From the NCBI RefSeq assembly GCF_003989825.1, contig NZ_RZHE01000007.1, forward strand, positions 1 through 64,000: DNA of 64,000 nt, in the 5' to 3' direction. Both the position numbers and the translations under genes were made by a program. This document shows positions 6,965-15,249 of this stretch, piece by piece; position 1 is the stretch's first letter, and each line of letters begins with the position of its first letter. The stretch comes from Vreelandella populi (GTDB lineage Bacteria > Pseudomonadota > Gammaproteobacteria > Pseudomonadales > Halomonadaceae). Below the pieces are notes generated by a model. It worked only from the letters and a program-made list of their open reading frames with translations. It was not told the DNA's origin and made no database searches.

Positions 6965-7009
6965 ATGGGGTTGCAAAGGTCGCAGGTTCGAATCCTGTCA
7001 CTCCGACCA
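6965..7009 (+). other. Attachment site: 3' fragment of a tRNA-Pro(GGG) gene
   Basis: The stretch from ATGGGGTT to the terminal CCA at 7007-7009 reads as the anticodon loop, variable loop, T-arm (CAGGTTCGAATCCTG) and 3' acceptor strand (CACTCCG-A-CCA) of a tRNA. The loop ATGGGGT carries anticodon GGG, and the acceptor would pair with CGGAGTG, the usual start of tRNA-Pro. The 5' half is missing: upstream bases cannot pair with TGCAA of the anticodon stem. A 3' tRNA fragment beside an integrase is the classic duplicated end of an integrated island. The intact gene should lie left of this window. Confidence 0.7.
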
Positions 7010-7020
7010 GTTAAAATTAA

Positions 7021-7055
7021 AACGCCGCTTACGGGTCATGCCGAGCGGCGTTTTT
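7021..7055 (+). terminator. Rho-independent terminator downstream of the tRNA fragment
   Basis: AACGCCGCT (7021-7029) pairs with AGCGGCGTT (7044-7052) and is followed by a T-run. It would originally have ended the tRNA-Pro transcript and was left with the chromosome when the island entered. Confidence 0.75.
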
Positions 7056-7137
7056 GTTGTCTGTTAATAAATGCTCAACAAATAAACGATTTGAAAGTTG
7101 GTGCTATGCTGAGGTAACTGGTTTTTAGGAGAGAAGC

Positions 7138-7320
7138 ATGGATCGGATATTTGCTTGGGATGATCATCAAAGTAGGGTGGTATATCGTATTCCTGGTCAT
7201 ACCCATAAAGATGGGCGTGAAGATAGCGATTTATCCCCAGTATGGCTGCCAGCTGATGAGTCTGAACTGCCTGAGGGGGTAAGTGTTGAAGACTTGCGCA
7301 AAGTGACCGTTAAGCAATAG
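7138..7320 (+). CDS. Small hypothetical protein (60 aa)
   Basis: A clear ribosome site (AGGAGAG) precedes ATG at 7138. The 60-residue product begins MDRIFAWDDHQSRVVYRIPG and is acidic and soluble, with no membrane segment or recognised motif. It is the first gene outside the presumed island end and is followed by a bidirectional terminator. Function unknown. Confidence 0.6.
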   Translation: MDRIFAWDDHQSRVVYRIPGHTHKDGREDSDLSPVWLPADESELPEGVSVEDLRKVTVKQ

Positions 7321-7326
7321 GTTTTT

Positions 7327-7367
7327 AAAAAGCACTGGTGCTTGGTAAAATCATAACCAGTGCTTTT
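7327..7367. terminator. Bidirectional terminator between convergent genes
   Basis: AAAAGCACTGG (about 7328-7338) pairs with CCAGTGCTTTT (7357-7367), giving T-runs in both directions between the genes ending at 7320 and 7392. Confidence 0.7.
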
Positions 7368-7391
7368 GCTAGTTACAGCAAACGAAGAAAA

Positions 7392-7604
7392 TTATGGCTC
7401 TTCAGACGTTATTATATCCAGTATTTTGATTTCGTAATGATCATCATTAACGGAAACCACTTTGAATACAACATCCCTTGAAACCGGGTGTTGTTCATCA
7501 CGAGTATCCATTAGGCCGTAATATTCTCTTTTGTCACCTACTGACAGGTCTTCTTCAATATCGGTTTTAGGAAGTGTCAGTATGTCGTCAATCATTATGG
7601 ACAT
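7392..7604 (-). CDS. Small acidic hypothetical protein (70 aa)
   Basis: The 70-residue product (MSIMIDDILTLPKTDIEEDL...) is acidic and soluble with a beta-rich C-terminal part (DVVFKVVSVNDDHYEIKIL). The ribosome site AAGGAG lies nine bases before ATG at 7604. Its leader and first codons resemble those of the next small gene (start 8018): both read GAAAAGCC-ATG-TC, and the proteins start MSIMIDDI and MSMIDQLR. No known family is recognised. Confidence 0.6.
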   Translation of the reverse strand: MSIMIDDILTLPKTDIEEDLSVGDKREYYGLMDTRDEQHPVSRDVVFKVVSVNDDHYEIKILDIITSEEP

Positions 7605-7817
7605 GGCTTTTCTCCTTGGTTTCCTTCAATTCCCATTATCAATAAGACCCCCCGGATAGTTGTTGGTTTCCTTAATGAAATGGGGTAAGCAAGACAATCA
7701 CTTACTTTAATAGTTATTAATAATAGTAAAAAATAGATAATGATTAGCAGGCAATTAATGTAAAACCCCCATTAGCAAAAAACTGGCGGCTATAAATAAT
7801 AATCCTGCTAAAAAATA
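7605..7817. other. AT-rich intergenic stretch
   Basis: Nothing is recognised in these 213 bases beyond AT-rich sequence that should carry the promoter of the gene starting at 7604 on the minus strand. Confidence 0.4.
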
Positions 7818-8018
7818 CTATTCTTTTGCTTCATGATCTGCCAAAGCAGCAGCAACGGCTTCTTCCCACTGGCCTTCAGAAATTTCCCAGTGTTCAATTT
7901 GTGAATGATCGGGTGGGCCTTCTGCAGCGGCTCGAAGATCTTCAGCCGAATGGCTTTCATAGCAGTGTTTGGCAAACGCTTTAGCCTTTCCATCACGTAG
8001 CTGGTCAATCATTGACAT
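7818..8018 (-). CDS. Small hypothetical protein (66 aa)
   Basis: ATG at 8018 is chosen because GAGAGGGAAAAGCC stands directly upstream; an in-frame ATG-like start at 8135 has no ribosome site. The product is 66 residues (MSMIDQLRDGKAKAFAKHCY...), soluble, with an acidic alanine-rich C-terminal helix (EEAVAAALADHEAKE). No family is recognised. It shares its leader and first codons with the gene at 7392-7604. Confidence 0.6.
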   Translation of the reverse strand: MSMIDQLRDGKAKAFAKHCYESHSAEDLRAAAEGPPDHSQIEHWEISEGQWEEAVAAALADHEAKE

Positions 8019-8168
8019 GGCTTTTCCCTCTCTTTGGTCGCTGAATGCATATCGGCAGATAGTTATCTGATATTGCGAGTGCCATGAGCGTACTCGCAAC
8101 TCCTTTAAACACTTTTCAGTGTAGCGGGTTTGCATTTTTTTGCTTGTATCGCTTGAGTTTATAAATAT

Positions 8169-8900
8169 CTAGGTGAGTAGTGCATCAGTAATGATCTTGA
8201 GCGATATACCGGCAAGCAGCAGCATAATCAGATTATCGAACCAGTGATGAGGCAAGCGCTTTCCTAAGCGTGAACCAAGAGGCATCGTAAGTAAAATGAT
8301 CAAGAGTGCCACAATGCTGAATAACGAGCGTTGCATGGTAAGGATGCCTGTGCTCAGCAGGGCCGGAATCTGAACACAGGTAATCGCGACAAAAAAAACG
8401 GAAATGGAGGCAATGAACACAGGCCTTTCCAGACGCATTGCATTCAAAAATGTGATGGAAGCGGGAGCCGACATGCCCGCCGCACCTTGTAAAATACCCC
8501 CCAGAAAACCGACAGGAATAACAATACGCGAGGCGGTAGCGTAGGAAAGCGTAAATTGGCGATTGGTAAGTTTGATCATCAGATAAATGATGATCGCTCC
8601 CGCAACGCCTAACGACAGTAGTTCAGGTGATAAAACGACTAAGCCCCATGTGCCGACAATAATGCCGAGCGCACCTGCTAGTGAAAAAGTAATCAAAAAC
8701 CGGGTGGGTAAAAGATGACGGCGATACTGCCATATTTGAACGATATTGCTAAAAAGATTAGGCGCCACCAGGACGGCGATCGCCAATTTAACGTCATAAA
8801 GCATAGTGAGTACTGGAATCACCAGTACCGGTACGCCAGAGCCAATGGCACCTTTAACAATGCCAGCGGCTAAAAGAGTAAATAGGGCGATCAGTAGCAT
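8169..8900 (-). CDS. TauE/SafE-family permease
   Basis: The 243-residue protein has about eight hydrophobic segments and the family's glycine-rich N-terminal repeat motif (GIVKGAIGSGVPVLVIPVL) with a related motif in the second half (GFLGGILQGAAGMSAPASI). TauE/SafE proteins are inner-membrane permeases, several of which export sulfite or sulfonated organic anions; the substrate here is not known. ATG at 8900 gives a start right at the first helix; the frame runs upstream to 8948 without a better ribosome site. It lies downstream of ppnN on the same strand with 71 bases between, so co-transcription is possible. Confidence 0.85.
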   Translation of the reverse strand: MLLIALFTLLAAGIVKGAIGSGVPVLVIPVLTMLYDVKLAIAVLVAPNLFSNIVQIWQYRRHLLPTRFLITFSLAGALGIIVGTWGLVVLSPELLSLGVAGAIIIYLMIKLTNRQFTLSYATASRIVIPVGFLGGILQGAAGMSAPASITFLNAMRLERPVFIASISVFFVAITCVQIPALLSTGILTMQRSLFSIVALLIILLTMPLGSRLGKRLPHHWFDNLIMLLLAGISLKIITDALLT

Positions 8901-8971
8901 CGTATTTCCAGCAGTGAATGTAGGGCAGCCGCTTTTGCGGCTGCCCACTATCAGCTTTTAGCTATACAAAC

Positions 8972-10354
8972 TTACTTTAGCACGTAGCAGGGCGTGTAAG
9001 GCTGGCCATCCAGTTTCATGCGGCCCTGCGCGACAAAAGAACTAAGCAATTCATCCAGCCGCTGCATAAGAAGAGGCTCAGCAGTCAGTACAAAGGGGCC
9101 GTGGGCTTCGATTGCCCTAATGCCCTGCTCCTTAACGTTACCCGCAACGATACCCGAGAACGCGCGACGAAGGTTGGCGGCTAGTTCGTGCTTGGGTTGC
9201 TGGCGATGAAGGGCGAGCCCACGCATGGCCTCATGAGTAGGTTCGAAAGGCGCCTGAAATTCACGCGCAATCGTTAAACGCCAGTTGTAGTAGAAGGCAT
9301 CCTGCTGATGGCGGCGGAATTCTCTGATTGTATTGATCCCTTCGCGCATCTTGCGGGCCACTGCCACCGGATCACCGGTAATGATGGTGTAGTATTGACG
9401 AATCTCTTCACCCAGGGTATATACCAGAAATTCATCTATTTTTTGAAAATAAGCCGCTGAATCCGCCGGGCCGGTAAAAATAAGGGGGAACGGAATCTCG
9501 CTATTGCCCGGGTGCAGAAGGATGCCTAGCAGGTAGAGAATTTCCTCGGCTGTGCCGACCCCGCCTGGAAACACAATAATGCCATGGCCCAGGCGTACAA
9601 ACGCTTCCAGGCGTTTTTCAATATCGGGCATTACCACCAGTTCATTGACGATTGGATTGGGTGCTTCTGCTGCAATAATTCCGGGTTCAGAGATTCCCAA
9701 ATAGCGGCCATCTTTTCGGCGCTGTTTGGCATGGGCTACATTGGCACCCTTCATAGGACCTTTCATCGCGCCGGGGCCGCAGCCGGTGCAAATATCCAGA
9801 TCGCGTAGCCCAAGGTGATAGCCAACGTCCTTGGAGTACTCGTACTCTTCGCGCGAAATAGAGTGGCCGCCCCAGCACACAACAAGGCTTGGGTCCCGGC
9901 CTGGTTTTAAGGTGCCGGCTTTACGCAAGATATGGAAAACGGCGTTAGTCGTGCCTTCACCCGTGTTCAGATCAAACCGGTTATGCTGCTGGATTTCGTT
10001 ATAGACGTAGACGATATCGCGAATGATCGAAGAGAGGTGCTCGCGAATGCCCCGGATCATTTGTCCATCAACAAACGCTTCTGCCGGAGCGTTAGTAAGC
10101 TTTAAACGAATGCCTCTATCCTGCTGCAAGACTTCAATATCGAAATCTTTATAGGCTTCAAGGATAGCGACACTATCATCGGTTGGTCTGCCACAATTTA
10201 AGACGGCAAGAGCGCAGCGGCGCAATAGATCGTGCAAACCATTTTGCGAGGTGCTTTGCAGGCGATTAACTTCATGCTGGGATAACACTTCCAGGCTCCC
10301 TTCGGGAGAAATTATGCTGGAAATAGTCGCGTAAGGCTGAATGGTTTGAGTCAT
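8972..10354 (-). CDS. ppnN: Nucleotide 5'-monophosphate nucleosidase PpnN (YgdH, LOG family)
   Basis: The 460-residue protein matches PpnN, a cytosolic enzyme that splits purine and pyrimidine nucleoside monophosphates into base and ribose-5-phosphate and is stimulated by (p)ppGpp in E. coli. The central LOG/lysine-decarboxylase-like domain shows the nucleotide loop ICTGCGPGAMKGPMKGA (near 195-211) and the signature FPGGVGTAEEILYLLG (near 265). N- and C-terminal regulatory domains flank it as in E. coli. ATG at 10354 is preferred over an upstream in-frame start at 10384. It is divergent from the LysR gene at 10504. Confidence 0.92.
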   Translation of the reverse strand: MTQTIQPYATISSIISPEGSLEVLSQHEVNRLQSTSQNGLHDLLRRCALAVLNCGRPTDDSVAILEAYKDFDIEVLQQDRGIRLKLTNAPAEAFVDGQMIRGIREHLSSIIRDIVYVYNEIQQHNRFDLNTGEGTTNAVFHILRKAGTLKPGRDPSLVVCWGGHSISREEYEYSKDVGYHLGLRDLDICTGCGPGAMKGPMKGANVAHAKQRRKDGRYLGISEPGIIAAEAPNPIVNELVVMPDIEKRLEAFVRLGHGIIVFPGGVGTAEEILYLLGILLHPGNSEIPFPLIFTGPADSAAYFQKIDEFLVYTLGEEIRQYYTIITGDPVAVARKMREGINTIREFRRHQQDAFYYNWRLTIAREFQAPFEPTHEAMRGLALHRQQPKHELAANLRRAFSGIVAGNVKEQGIRAIEAHGPFVLTAEPLLMQRLDELLSSFVAQGRMKLDGQPYTPCYVLK

Positions 10355-10503
10355 TAGTCCGTCGTTTCCTGGTCGTTTTAGCATCTATTGGCATACTACC
10401 ACGCCCGTGCAGGTGGTACAGCGCGCGCCAGTGCTTACTACATCTGTGCTACCCTATAGCCAAATTGAGCATATACGGTGGCAAGTAAAGATGGCGTTTT
10501 ATC

Positions 10504-11406
10504 ATGTTTAATGCGCTCTATTTTAGAACCTTTATTACGTTAGTAGAGACCGGTAGTTTTACGCGAACGGCACAGCGCTTGGAGATGACTCAACCAGGGG
10601 TCAGCCAACACGTACGTAAATTGGAAAACTATCTCGATAAAACGCTGCTTGAACGTAAAGGGCGGAGTTTTACCCTGACCGAATCCGGACGTCGTGCTTA
10701 CGATTACGCCCTGAAGTTATTTGCCGAGCATGAACAGTTTCGCCATGGGTTAGATGATGACTCACTGGATAGCGGCGAGTGCCGGATTGCCTCGCCAGGC
10801 AGTGTAGGACTCATGTTTTATCCGTTTATTTTAGGGCAGCAACAGATGCACCCTAATTTAACTGTCAATTACAGCTTTGCATTTAATCATGAAATCGTGA
10901 ATGACTTACTGGAAGGGCGCTACGATATAGGTATTGTTACTGAAGCGGTTAGTCATCCTGACCTTACCTGTACGTTATGGCATAAAGAGCCGCTTTGTCT
11001 GGTAGTGCCCGCCGATTTTGCCGGTAATACGCTTTCCGATTTAATGGGGATCGGCTTTCTCAACTATTACGATGGCATTAACCATGCCAATACCTTGTTG
11101 AGGACCAATTATCCTAGCGAGTTTCGATCCATGACACACTTTCGCTATCAGGGGTTTACCAACGAAGTCAGCATGGTGCTCGATGCAGTTGCCCGTGGAT
11201 TAGGATTCACGGTGGTATCGCTGCTGGTATTGGAAACGTCACCCTGGCAGCGGCAGGTAAAGGCATTAACCCTTCCGCATGCGGTGAATGAAGAGCTGTA
11301 CCTGTTACGTCGCCGCGATTCGGTGTTGCCCAAGCGTTATGAAAAGCTGCTGGATGGATTCTGTAAACAGCGTATACAGGAACGAACGCCCCTGATACCC
11401 GAATAA
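10504..11406 (+). CDS. LysR-family transcriptional regulator
   Basis: The 300-residue protein has an N-terminal winged HTH (FRTFITLVETGSFTRTAQRL; TQPGVSQHVRKLE; ERKGRSFTLTESG) and a C-terminal periplasmic-binding-like effector domain. It is divergent from ppnN and convergent with gcvP. LysR proteins often regulate a divergent neighbour, so ppnN and the TauE/SafE permease are candidate targets, and the nearby gcv genes are another possibility. The effector is unknown. Its last codons form the left arm of a 14-bp inverted repeat. Confidence 0.9.
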   Translation: MFNALYFRTFITLVETGSFTRTAQRLEMTQPGVSQHVRKLENYLDKTLLERKGRSFTLTESGRRAYDYALKLFAEHEQFRHGLDDDSLDSGECRIASPGSVGLMFYPFILGQQQMHPNLTVNYSFAFNHEIVNDLLEGRYDIGIVTEAVSHPDLTCTLWHKEPLCLVVPADFAGNTLSDLMGIGFLNYYDGINHANTLLRTNYPSEFRSMTHFRYQGFTNEVSMVLDAVARGLGFTVVSLLVLETSPWQRQVKALTLPHAVNEELYLLRRRDSVLPKRYEKLLDGFCKQRIQERTPLIPE

Positions 11407-11420
11407 TCGGGTATCAGGGG
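11389..11420. terminator. Perfect 14-bp hairpin spanning the LysR stop codon
   Basis: CCCCTGATACCCGA (11389-11402) and TCGGGTATCAGGGG (11407-11420) flank a 4-base loop that contains the TAA stop codon. No T-run follows on the plus strand. Located between convergent genes, it may stop or stabilise both transcripts. Confidence 0.6.
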
Positions 11421-11447
11421 TTAGGCTACTCGAAAAGGGCCAGGCAA

Positions 11448-14342
11448 TTAACGACGATATTCGTCAATGCTTGGGCACGAGCAGATCAGCTGACGATCGC
11501 CAAATACGTTATCGACCCGATTAACCGCTGGCCAGTATTTGGCAGCCGCCACGGCTTCGCTTGGGAACGCACCCAGCTGCCTGTCATAGGGTCGATCCCA
11601 GTGGCTATCCATAATATCAGCCTGGGTATGAGGGGCATTTACCAGTGGGTTATTCTCAAGCGTCCATTCGCCTTTTTCAATACGCGTGATTTCGCCACGG
11701 ATGGCGATCATCGCATCGCAGAACCGGTCGATCTCATAAAGTGATTCGGATTCGGTTGGCTCAATCATCAACGTTCCCGGTACCGGGAACGACATGGTCG
11801 GCGCATGGAATCCGTAATCCATCAGGCGCTTGGCAATGTCTTCTTCACTAATCCCTGAAGTAGCCTTGAGTGGGCGAATATCAATGATGCACTCATGGGC
11901 CACCTGGCCATTGGTACCGCGGTACAAGATGGGGTAGGCATCTTCCAGGCGCTTGGCAATGTAATTAGCGTTCAAGATAGCCAGCTGAGTAGCTTCACGC
12001 AGCCCACGTGCGCCCATCATTTTAATGTAGGCCCAAGAGATGGGCAGAATGGAAGCGCTGCCAAACGCGGCTGCGGAAACGGCTCCGCTTTCAGGGTTAA
12101 CGCCATTGATTGGTGTCACGACGTGGTTGGATACATAGGGCGCCAAGTGCGCTTTTACGCCGATAGGTCCCATGCCCGGACCGCCGCCGCCGTGCGGAAT
12201 GCAGAAGGTCTTGTGCAGGTTAAGGTGTGATACATCACCACCAAAATCACCGGGGCGGGTTAGGCCTACCTGGGCATTCATATTGGCACCATCTACATAT
12301 ACCTGGGCACCGTGCTGATGAACGATTTCGCATACCTTGCGTACCTGGGACTCAAATACGCCATGGGTAGACGGATAAGTAATCATGATCGCTGAAAGCT
12401 TGTCGCTGTGCTCGGCAGCTTTCGCAATAAGATCCTCGACATCAATATTGCCGTGCTGGTCACACTCCACCACGATGACTTCCATGCCTACCATGGCAGC
12501 TGTTGCCGGGTTGGTGCCATGCGCCGAGCTTGGGATCAGACACACATTACGATGCGCTTCACCCTGGGCTGCCTGATAGCGGCGAATTGCCAGCAAGCCG
12601 GCGTATTCACCTTGTGCTCCCGAGTTTGGCTGCATGGAAATATGGTCATAGCCGGTAATTTCCACCAGAAACGCAGCGAGTTCATCGATCATCTGATGGT
12701 AGCCCGCTACCTGATCGCGAGGCGCAAACGGGTGCAGGTGAGCAAATGCAGGCCAGGAAACGGGAATCATCTCACTGGTAGCGTTGAGTTTCATGGTGCA
12801 TGAGCCTAGCGGAATCATTGCATGAGCAAGCGATAGGTCCTTATTCTCCAGGCGTTTAAGATAGCGCAGCATTTCGGTTTCGCTGCGGTAGCGGTTGAAC
12901 GTCGGGTGATTCAGAAAGTCGCTGTCACGCTGGCAGGCGTTAGGAATGCCGGTTGTACCGTTAGCGACGATCTGCTCATCCAGCGCTGCCACTGAAAGGC
13001 CGTGCTCGTCAGCCAAGAGCACATCAAAGAGCGTGGCGACATCGTGTGCGGTGGTAGTCTCATCAAGGCTGATACCTACATCGCCATTGGCGAAGTAGTG
13101 CAGGTTGATATCGTGCGTCATGGCACGGCCATGAATCTTACCTGCGTCGATCTCGGTGAGGCGCAGCGTATCAAACCAACTGTCATGTACCAGCTTAACG
13201 CCTGCCTGGAGCAAGCCTTCCGACAGTACAGTAGTCAACCTGTGCACGCGGCCAGCAATTTTACGCAGCCCCTCAGCGCCATGATAGGTTGCGTAGAAAC
13301 CTGCAATATTCGCTAATAGCGCCTGGGCCGTGCAGATGTTGGAAGTGGCCTTTTCCCGACGAATGTGCTGTTCGCGGGTTTGCATGGCCATGCGCAGCGC
13401 CGTATTGCCCCTGCTATCTTTTGAAACGCCGATAATCCGGCCAGGGATAGAGCGCTTGAGCTTGTCAGAAGTCGCGAAGAAGGCGGCGTGGGGGCCTCCG
13501 AACCCCATGGGGACACCAAAGCGCTGAGAGTTGCCTACCACAATATCGGCACCCAAAGCACCCGGTTCTTTAAGCAGTACCAGGCTAAGTAAATCAGATG
13601 CCACACAGGTCATGATATTACGTTCGGCCGCAGCACTTAAAAGCGGCGCCAAATCGCGGACTTCACCGCTGGCGGATGGGTATTGCAAAAGGGCGCCAAA
13701 TACATCGTGATCAGCCAGCGTGTCTGCCGGCCCGCTAATCAGTTCGAACCCGAAAAACTCAGCGCGGGTTTTTACCACATCCAGGGTTTGCGGGAAGATA
13801 TCATCGGCAACAAAAAAAGCGTTGGATTTGCTCTTCTTATTGCCGCGCTTACATAGCGCCATGGCTTCAGCCGCAGCCGTGGCCTCATCCAGCAGGGAGG
13901 CGTTGGCAAGCTCCATGCCGGTTAAATCCATGATGACCTGCTGAAAGTTCAGCAGACCTTCTAAACGGCCTTGGGAAATTTCCGGTTGATAGGGGGTATA
14001 TGCGGTGTACCAGCCTGGGTTCTCAAGCACGTTACGTTGAATGACAGCAGGCATATGCGTGCCGTAATACCCTTGGCCAATATAGCTCTTGGCTACGCGG
14101 TTCTGACGAGCCAATTGGCTCAAGTACTCAAGTGCTTCTGCTTCGCTACGGGGCTCATCCAGATTAAGTTCACGTTCCAGGCGTATATCACTAGGTACGG
14201 TTTGCTCAATCAGGTCTTCCATGCGCTTCATGTTAAGCGCTTTCAACATGGTCTCCACATCAGTGGTATCAGGACCATTGTGACGTTTGATAAAAGCATC
14301 GTGGTCGGCCAGTTCGGCCAAACGGCGTGTTTCAAAAGGCAT
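11448..14342 (-). CDS. gcvP: Glycine dehydrogenase (decarboxylating), P-protein
   Basis: The 964-residue protein has the length and both homologous halves of the single-chain P-protein of the glycine cleavage system. It decarboxylates glycine with PLP and passes the aminomethyl group to lipoyl-H-protein. The PLP-lysine motif [18 protein letters not shown] is seen near residue 705, with the conserved SCTMKLN and AHGTNPA segments before it. It follows gcvH on the same strand (84 bases between, holding a hairpin). Start ATG at 14342 gives the expected N-terminus with [12 protein letters not shown]. gcvT is encoded separately at 16748 on the plus strand. Confidence 0.97.
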   Translation of the reverse strand: MPFETRRLAELADHDAFIKRHNGPDTTDVETMLKALNMKRMEDLIEQTVPSDIRLERELNLDEPRSEAEALEYLSQLARQNRVAKSYIGQGYYGTHMPAVIQRNVLENPGWYTAYTPYQPEISQGRLEGLLNFQQVIMDLTGMELANASLLDEATAAAEAMALCKRGNKKSKSNAFFVADDIFPQTLDVVKTRAEFFGFELISGPADTLADHDVFGALLQYPSASGEVRDLAPLLSAAAERNIMTCVASDLLSLVLLKEPGALGADIVVGNSQRFGVPMGFGGPHAAFFATSDKLKRSIPGRIIGVSKDSRGNTALRMAMQTREQHIRREKATSNICTAQALLANIAGFYATYHGAEGLRKIAGRVHRLTTVLSEGLLQAGVKLVHDSWFDTLRLTEIDAGKIHGRAMTHDINLHYFANGDVGISLDETTTAHDVATLFDVLLADEHGLSVAALDEQIVANGTTGIPNACQRDSDFLNHPTFNRYRSETEMLRYLKRLENKDLSLAHAMIPLGSCTMKLNATSEMIPVSWPAFAHLHPFAPRDQVAGYHQMIDELAAFLVEITGYDHISMQPNSGAQGEYAGLLAIRRYQAAQGEAHRNVCLIPSSAHGTNPATAAMVGMEVIVVECDQHGNIDVEDLIAKAAEHSDKLSAIMITYPSTHGVFESQVRKVCEIVHQHGAQVYVDGANMNAQVGLTRPGDFGGDVSHLNLHKTFCIPHGGGGPGMGPIGVKAHLAPYVSNHVVTPINGVNPESGAVSAAAFGSASILPISWAYIKMMGARGLREATQLAILNANYIAKRLEDAYPILYRGTNGQVAHECIIDIRPLKATSGISEEDIAKRLMDYGFHAPTMSFPVPGTLMIEPTESESLYEIDRFCDAMIAIRGEITRIEKGEWTLENNPLVNAPHTQADIMDSHWDRPYDRQLGAFPSEAVAAAKYWPAVNRVDNVFGDRQLICSCPSIDEYRR

Positions 14343-14389
14343 GGGAGCATTCCGAGCTTGAAAAAGAAACTTGGCAGGAGCGTAAAATG

Positions 14390-14417
14390 CACAGCCTGCC
14401 GATGAAGGCAGGCTGTG
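14390..14417 (-). promoter_or_regulatory. Intercistronic hairpin between gcvH and gcvP
   Basis: CACAGCCTGCC and GGCAGGCTGTG form a perfect 11-bp stem with a six-base loop, just after the gcvH stop. Only a short T-tract follows in the minus direction (CATTTTACG). It may partly terminate transcription or protect the gcvH message, giving more H-protein than P-protein. Confidence 0.5.
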
Positions 14418-14426
14418 TTGAAATTC

Positions 14427-14816
14427 TTAGTCGTCAGCGTTTATCGTGGCCTGGTAGGCATCGGCATCAAGCAGGCTATCCAGGTTGTTGTCGGTAAGAC
14501 GCACTTTCATGATCCAACCGCCTTTATAAGGCGCATCGTTAACTGTTTCAGGCGAGTCTTCCAGCGCTTCATTGACTTCAATGACTTCGCCGTTAACTGG
14601 CGAGTATAGATCCGAGGCCGCTTTAACCGATTCAATTACCCCGAATTCCTTACCCTGAGTAAGGGTTTGGCCCACCTCAGGCAGCTCAACGAAAACCACA
14701 TCGCCAAGGGCTTCTTGCGCGTGGTCGGTAATACCCACACTCACCGTACCATCTTGATGATCAAGTACCCATTCATGGCTTTTAGCGTAGCGAAGATTAG
14801 CAGGAAGGTTGCTCAT
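14427..14816 (-). CDS. gcvH: Glycine cleavage system H-protein
   Basis: The 129-residue protein is the lipoyl carrier that shuttles the aminomethyl group between the P-, T- and L-proteins. The lipoylated lysine lies in [18 protein letters not shown] (near residue 65). N-terminal [10 protein letters not shown] and C-terminal GGWIMKVRL are typical. It is the first gene of a gcvH-gcvP operon, divergent from the symporter-gcvT genes, so both arms of the glycine system can share the 433-base regulatory interval. Confidence 0.97.
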   Translation of the reverse strand: MSNLPANLRYAKSHEWVLDHQDGTVSVGITDHAQEALGDVVFVELPEVGQTLTQGKEFGVIESVKAASDLYSPVNGEVIEVNEALEDSPETVNDAPYKGGWIMKVRLTDNNLDSLLDADAYQATINADD

Positions 14817-15249
14817 GGTGATTCCCTATATGAAACAAGTGTCTGGACATGTGGATACTAGCGCGTGTCGCTCGCCTTGGCGACCACTAGCGTGCCAGTT
14901 AACAGGCATGTTTGGATGCATGTTAACGTGTTTCTCATCGGAAACAAATTTCTCCATGGCGAAATCATGCCACTAATAAGGAATTATGCTGAAAGCTGTA
15001 TTGCCCGAACGCTATACCGGCTATGCATTTACCCTTCAGAAATGCTATTAGCATAGAAGAGCACCAACCAAATGGTGTAAAACATAAAAGTGTTTCGCCT
15101 TGGCATTTAAAAGTTGCCTTTGCAGGCCACGCAGAGAGCGGGATATAACCGTCACTGTGTGAATTTGGTAGACAAAATAAGGATGAATGTCGGCACGTTG
15201 TCCGTCAAACACCTACAAAAAGTAGACTGATAGGGTTAAGGAGAAGTTT
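14817..15249. promoter_or_regulatory. Divergent regulatory interval between gcvH and the symporter
   Basis: This 433-base non-coding stretch must carry the promoters of both glycine transcription units. It is unusually rich in inverted repeats: GTCGC/GCGAC (about 14867-14884), a 12-bp arm repeat at 14898-14927, GTTTC/GAAAC and ATTTC/GAAAT around 14930-14966, and CACCA/TGGTG at about 15062-15077. I searched both strands by eye for the conserved glycine-riboswitch blocks and did not find them. Confidence 0.5.
14898..14927. promoter_or_regulatory. 12-bp inverted repeat upstream of gcvH (candidate operator)
   Basis: GTTAACAGGCAT (14898-14909) and ATGCATGTTAAC (14916-14927) form arms with one mismatch and a six-base centre, 82 bases upstream of the gcvH start. 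The dyad fits either a dimeric regulator's binding site or a leader hairpin of the gcvH message. Confidence 0.5.

Noticed and set aside
14817..15249. Glycine riboswitch in front of gcvH or the symporter
   Set aside because: Expected from context, but the conserved blocks of the glycine aptamer are not visible on either strand. A covariance search would be decisive.
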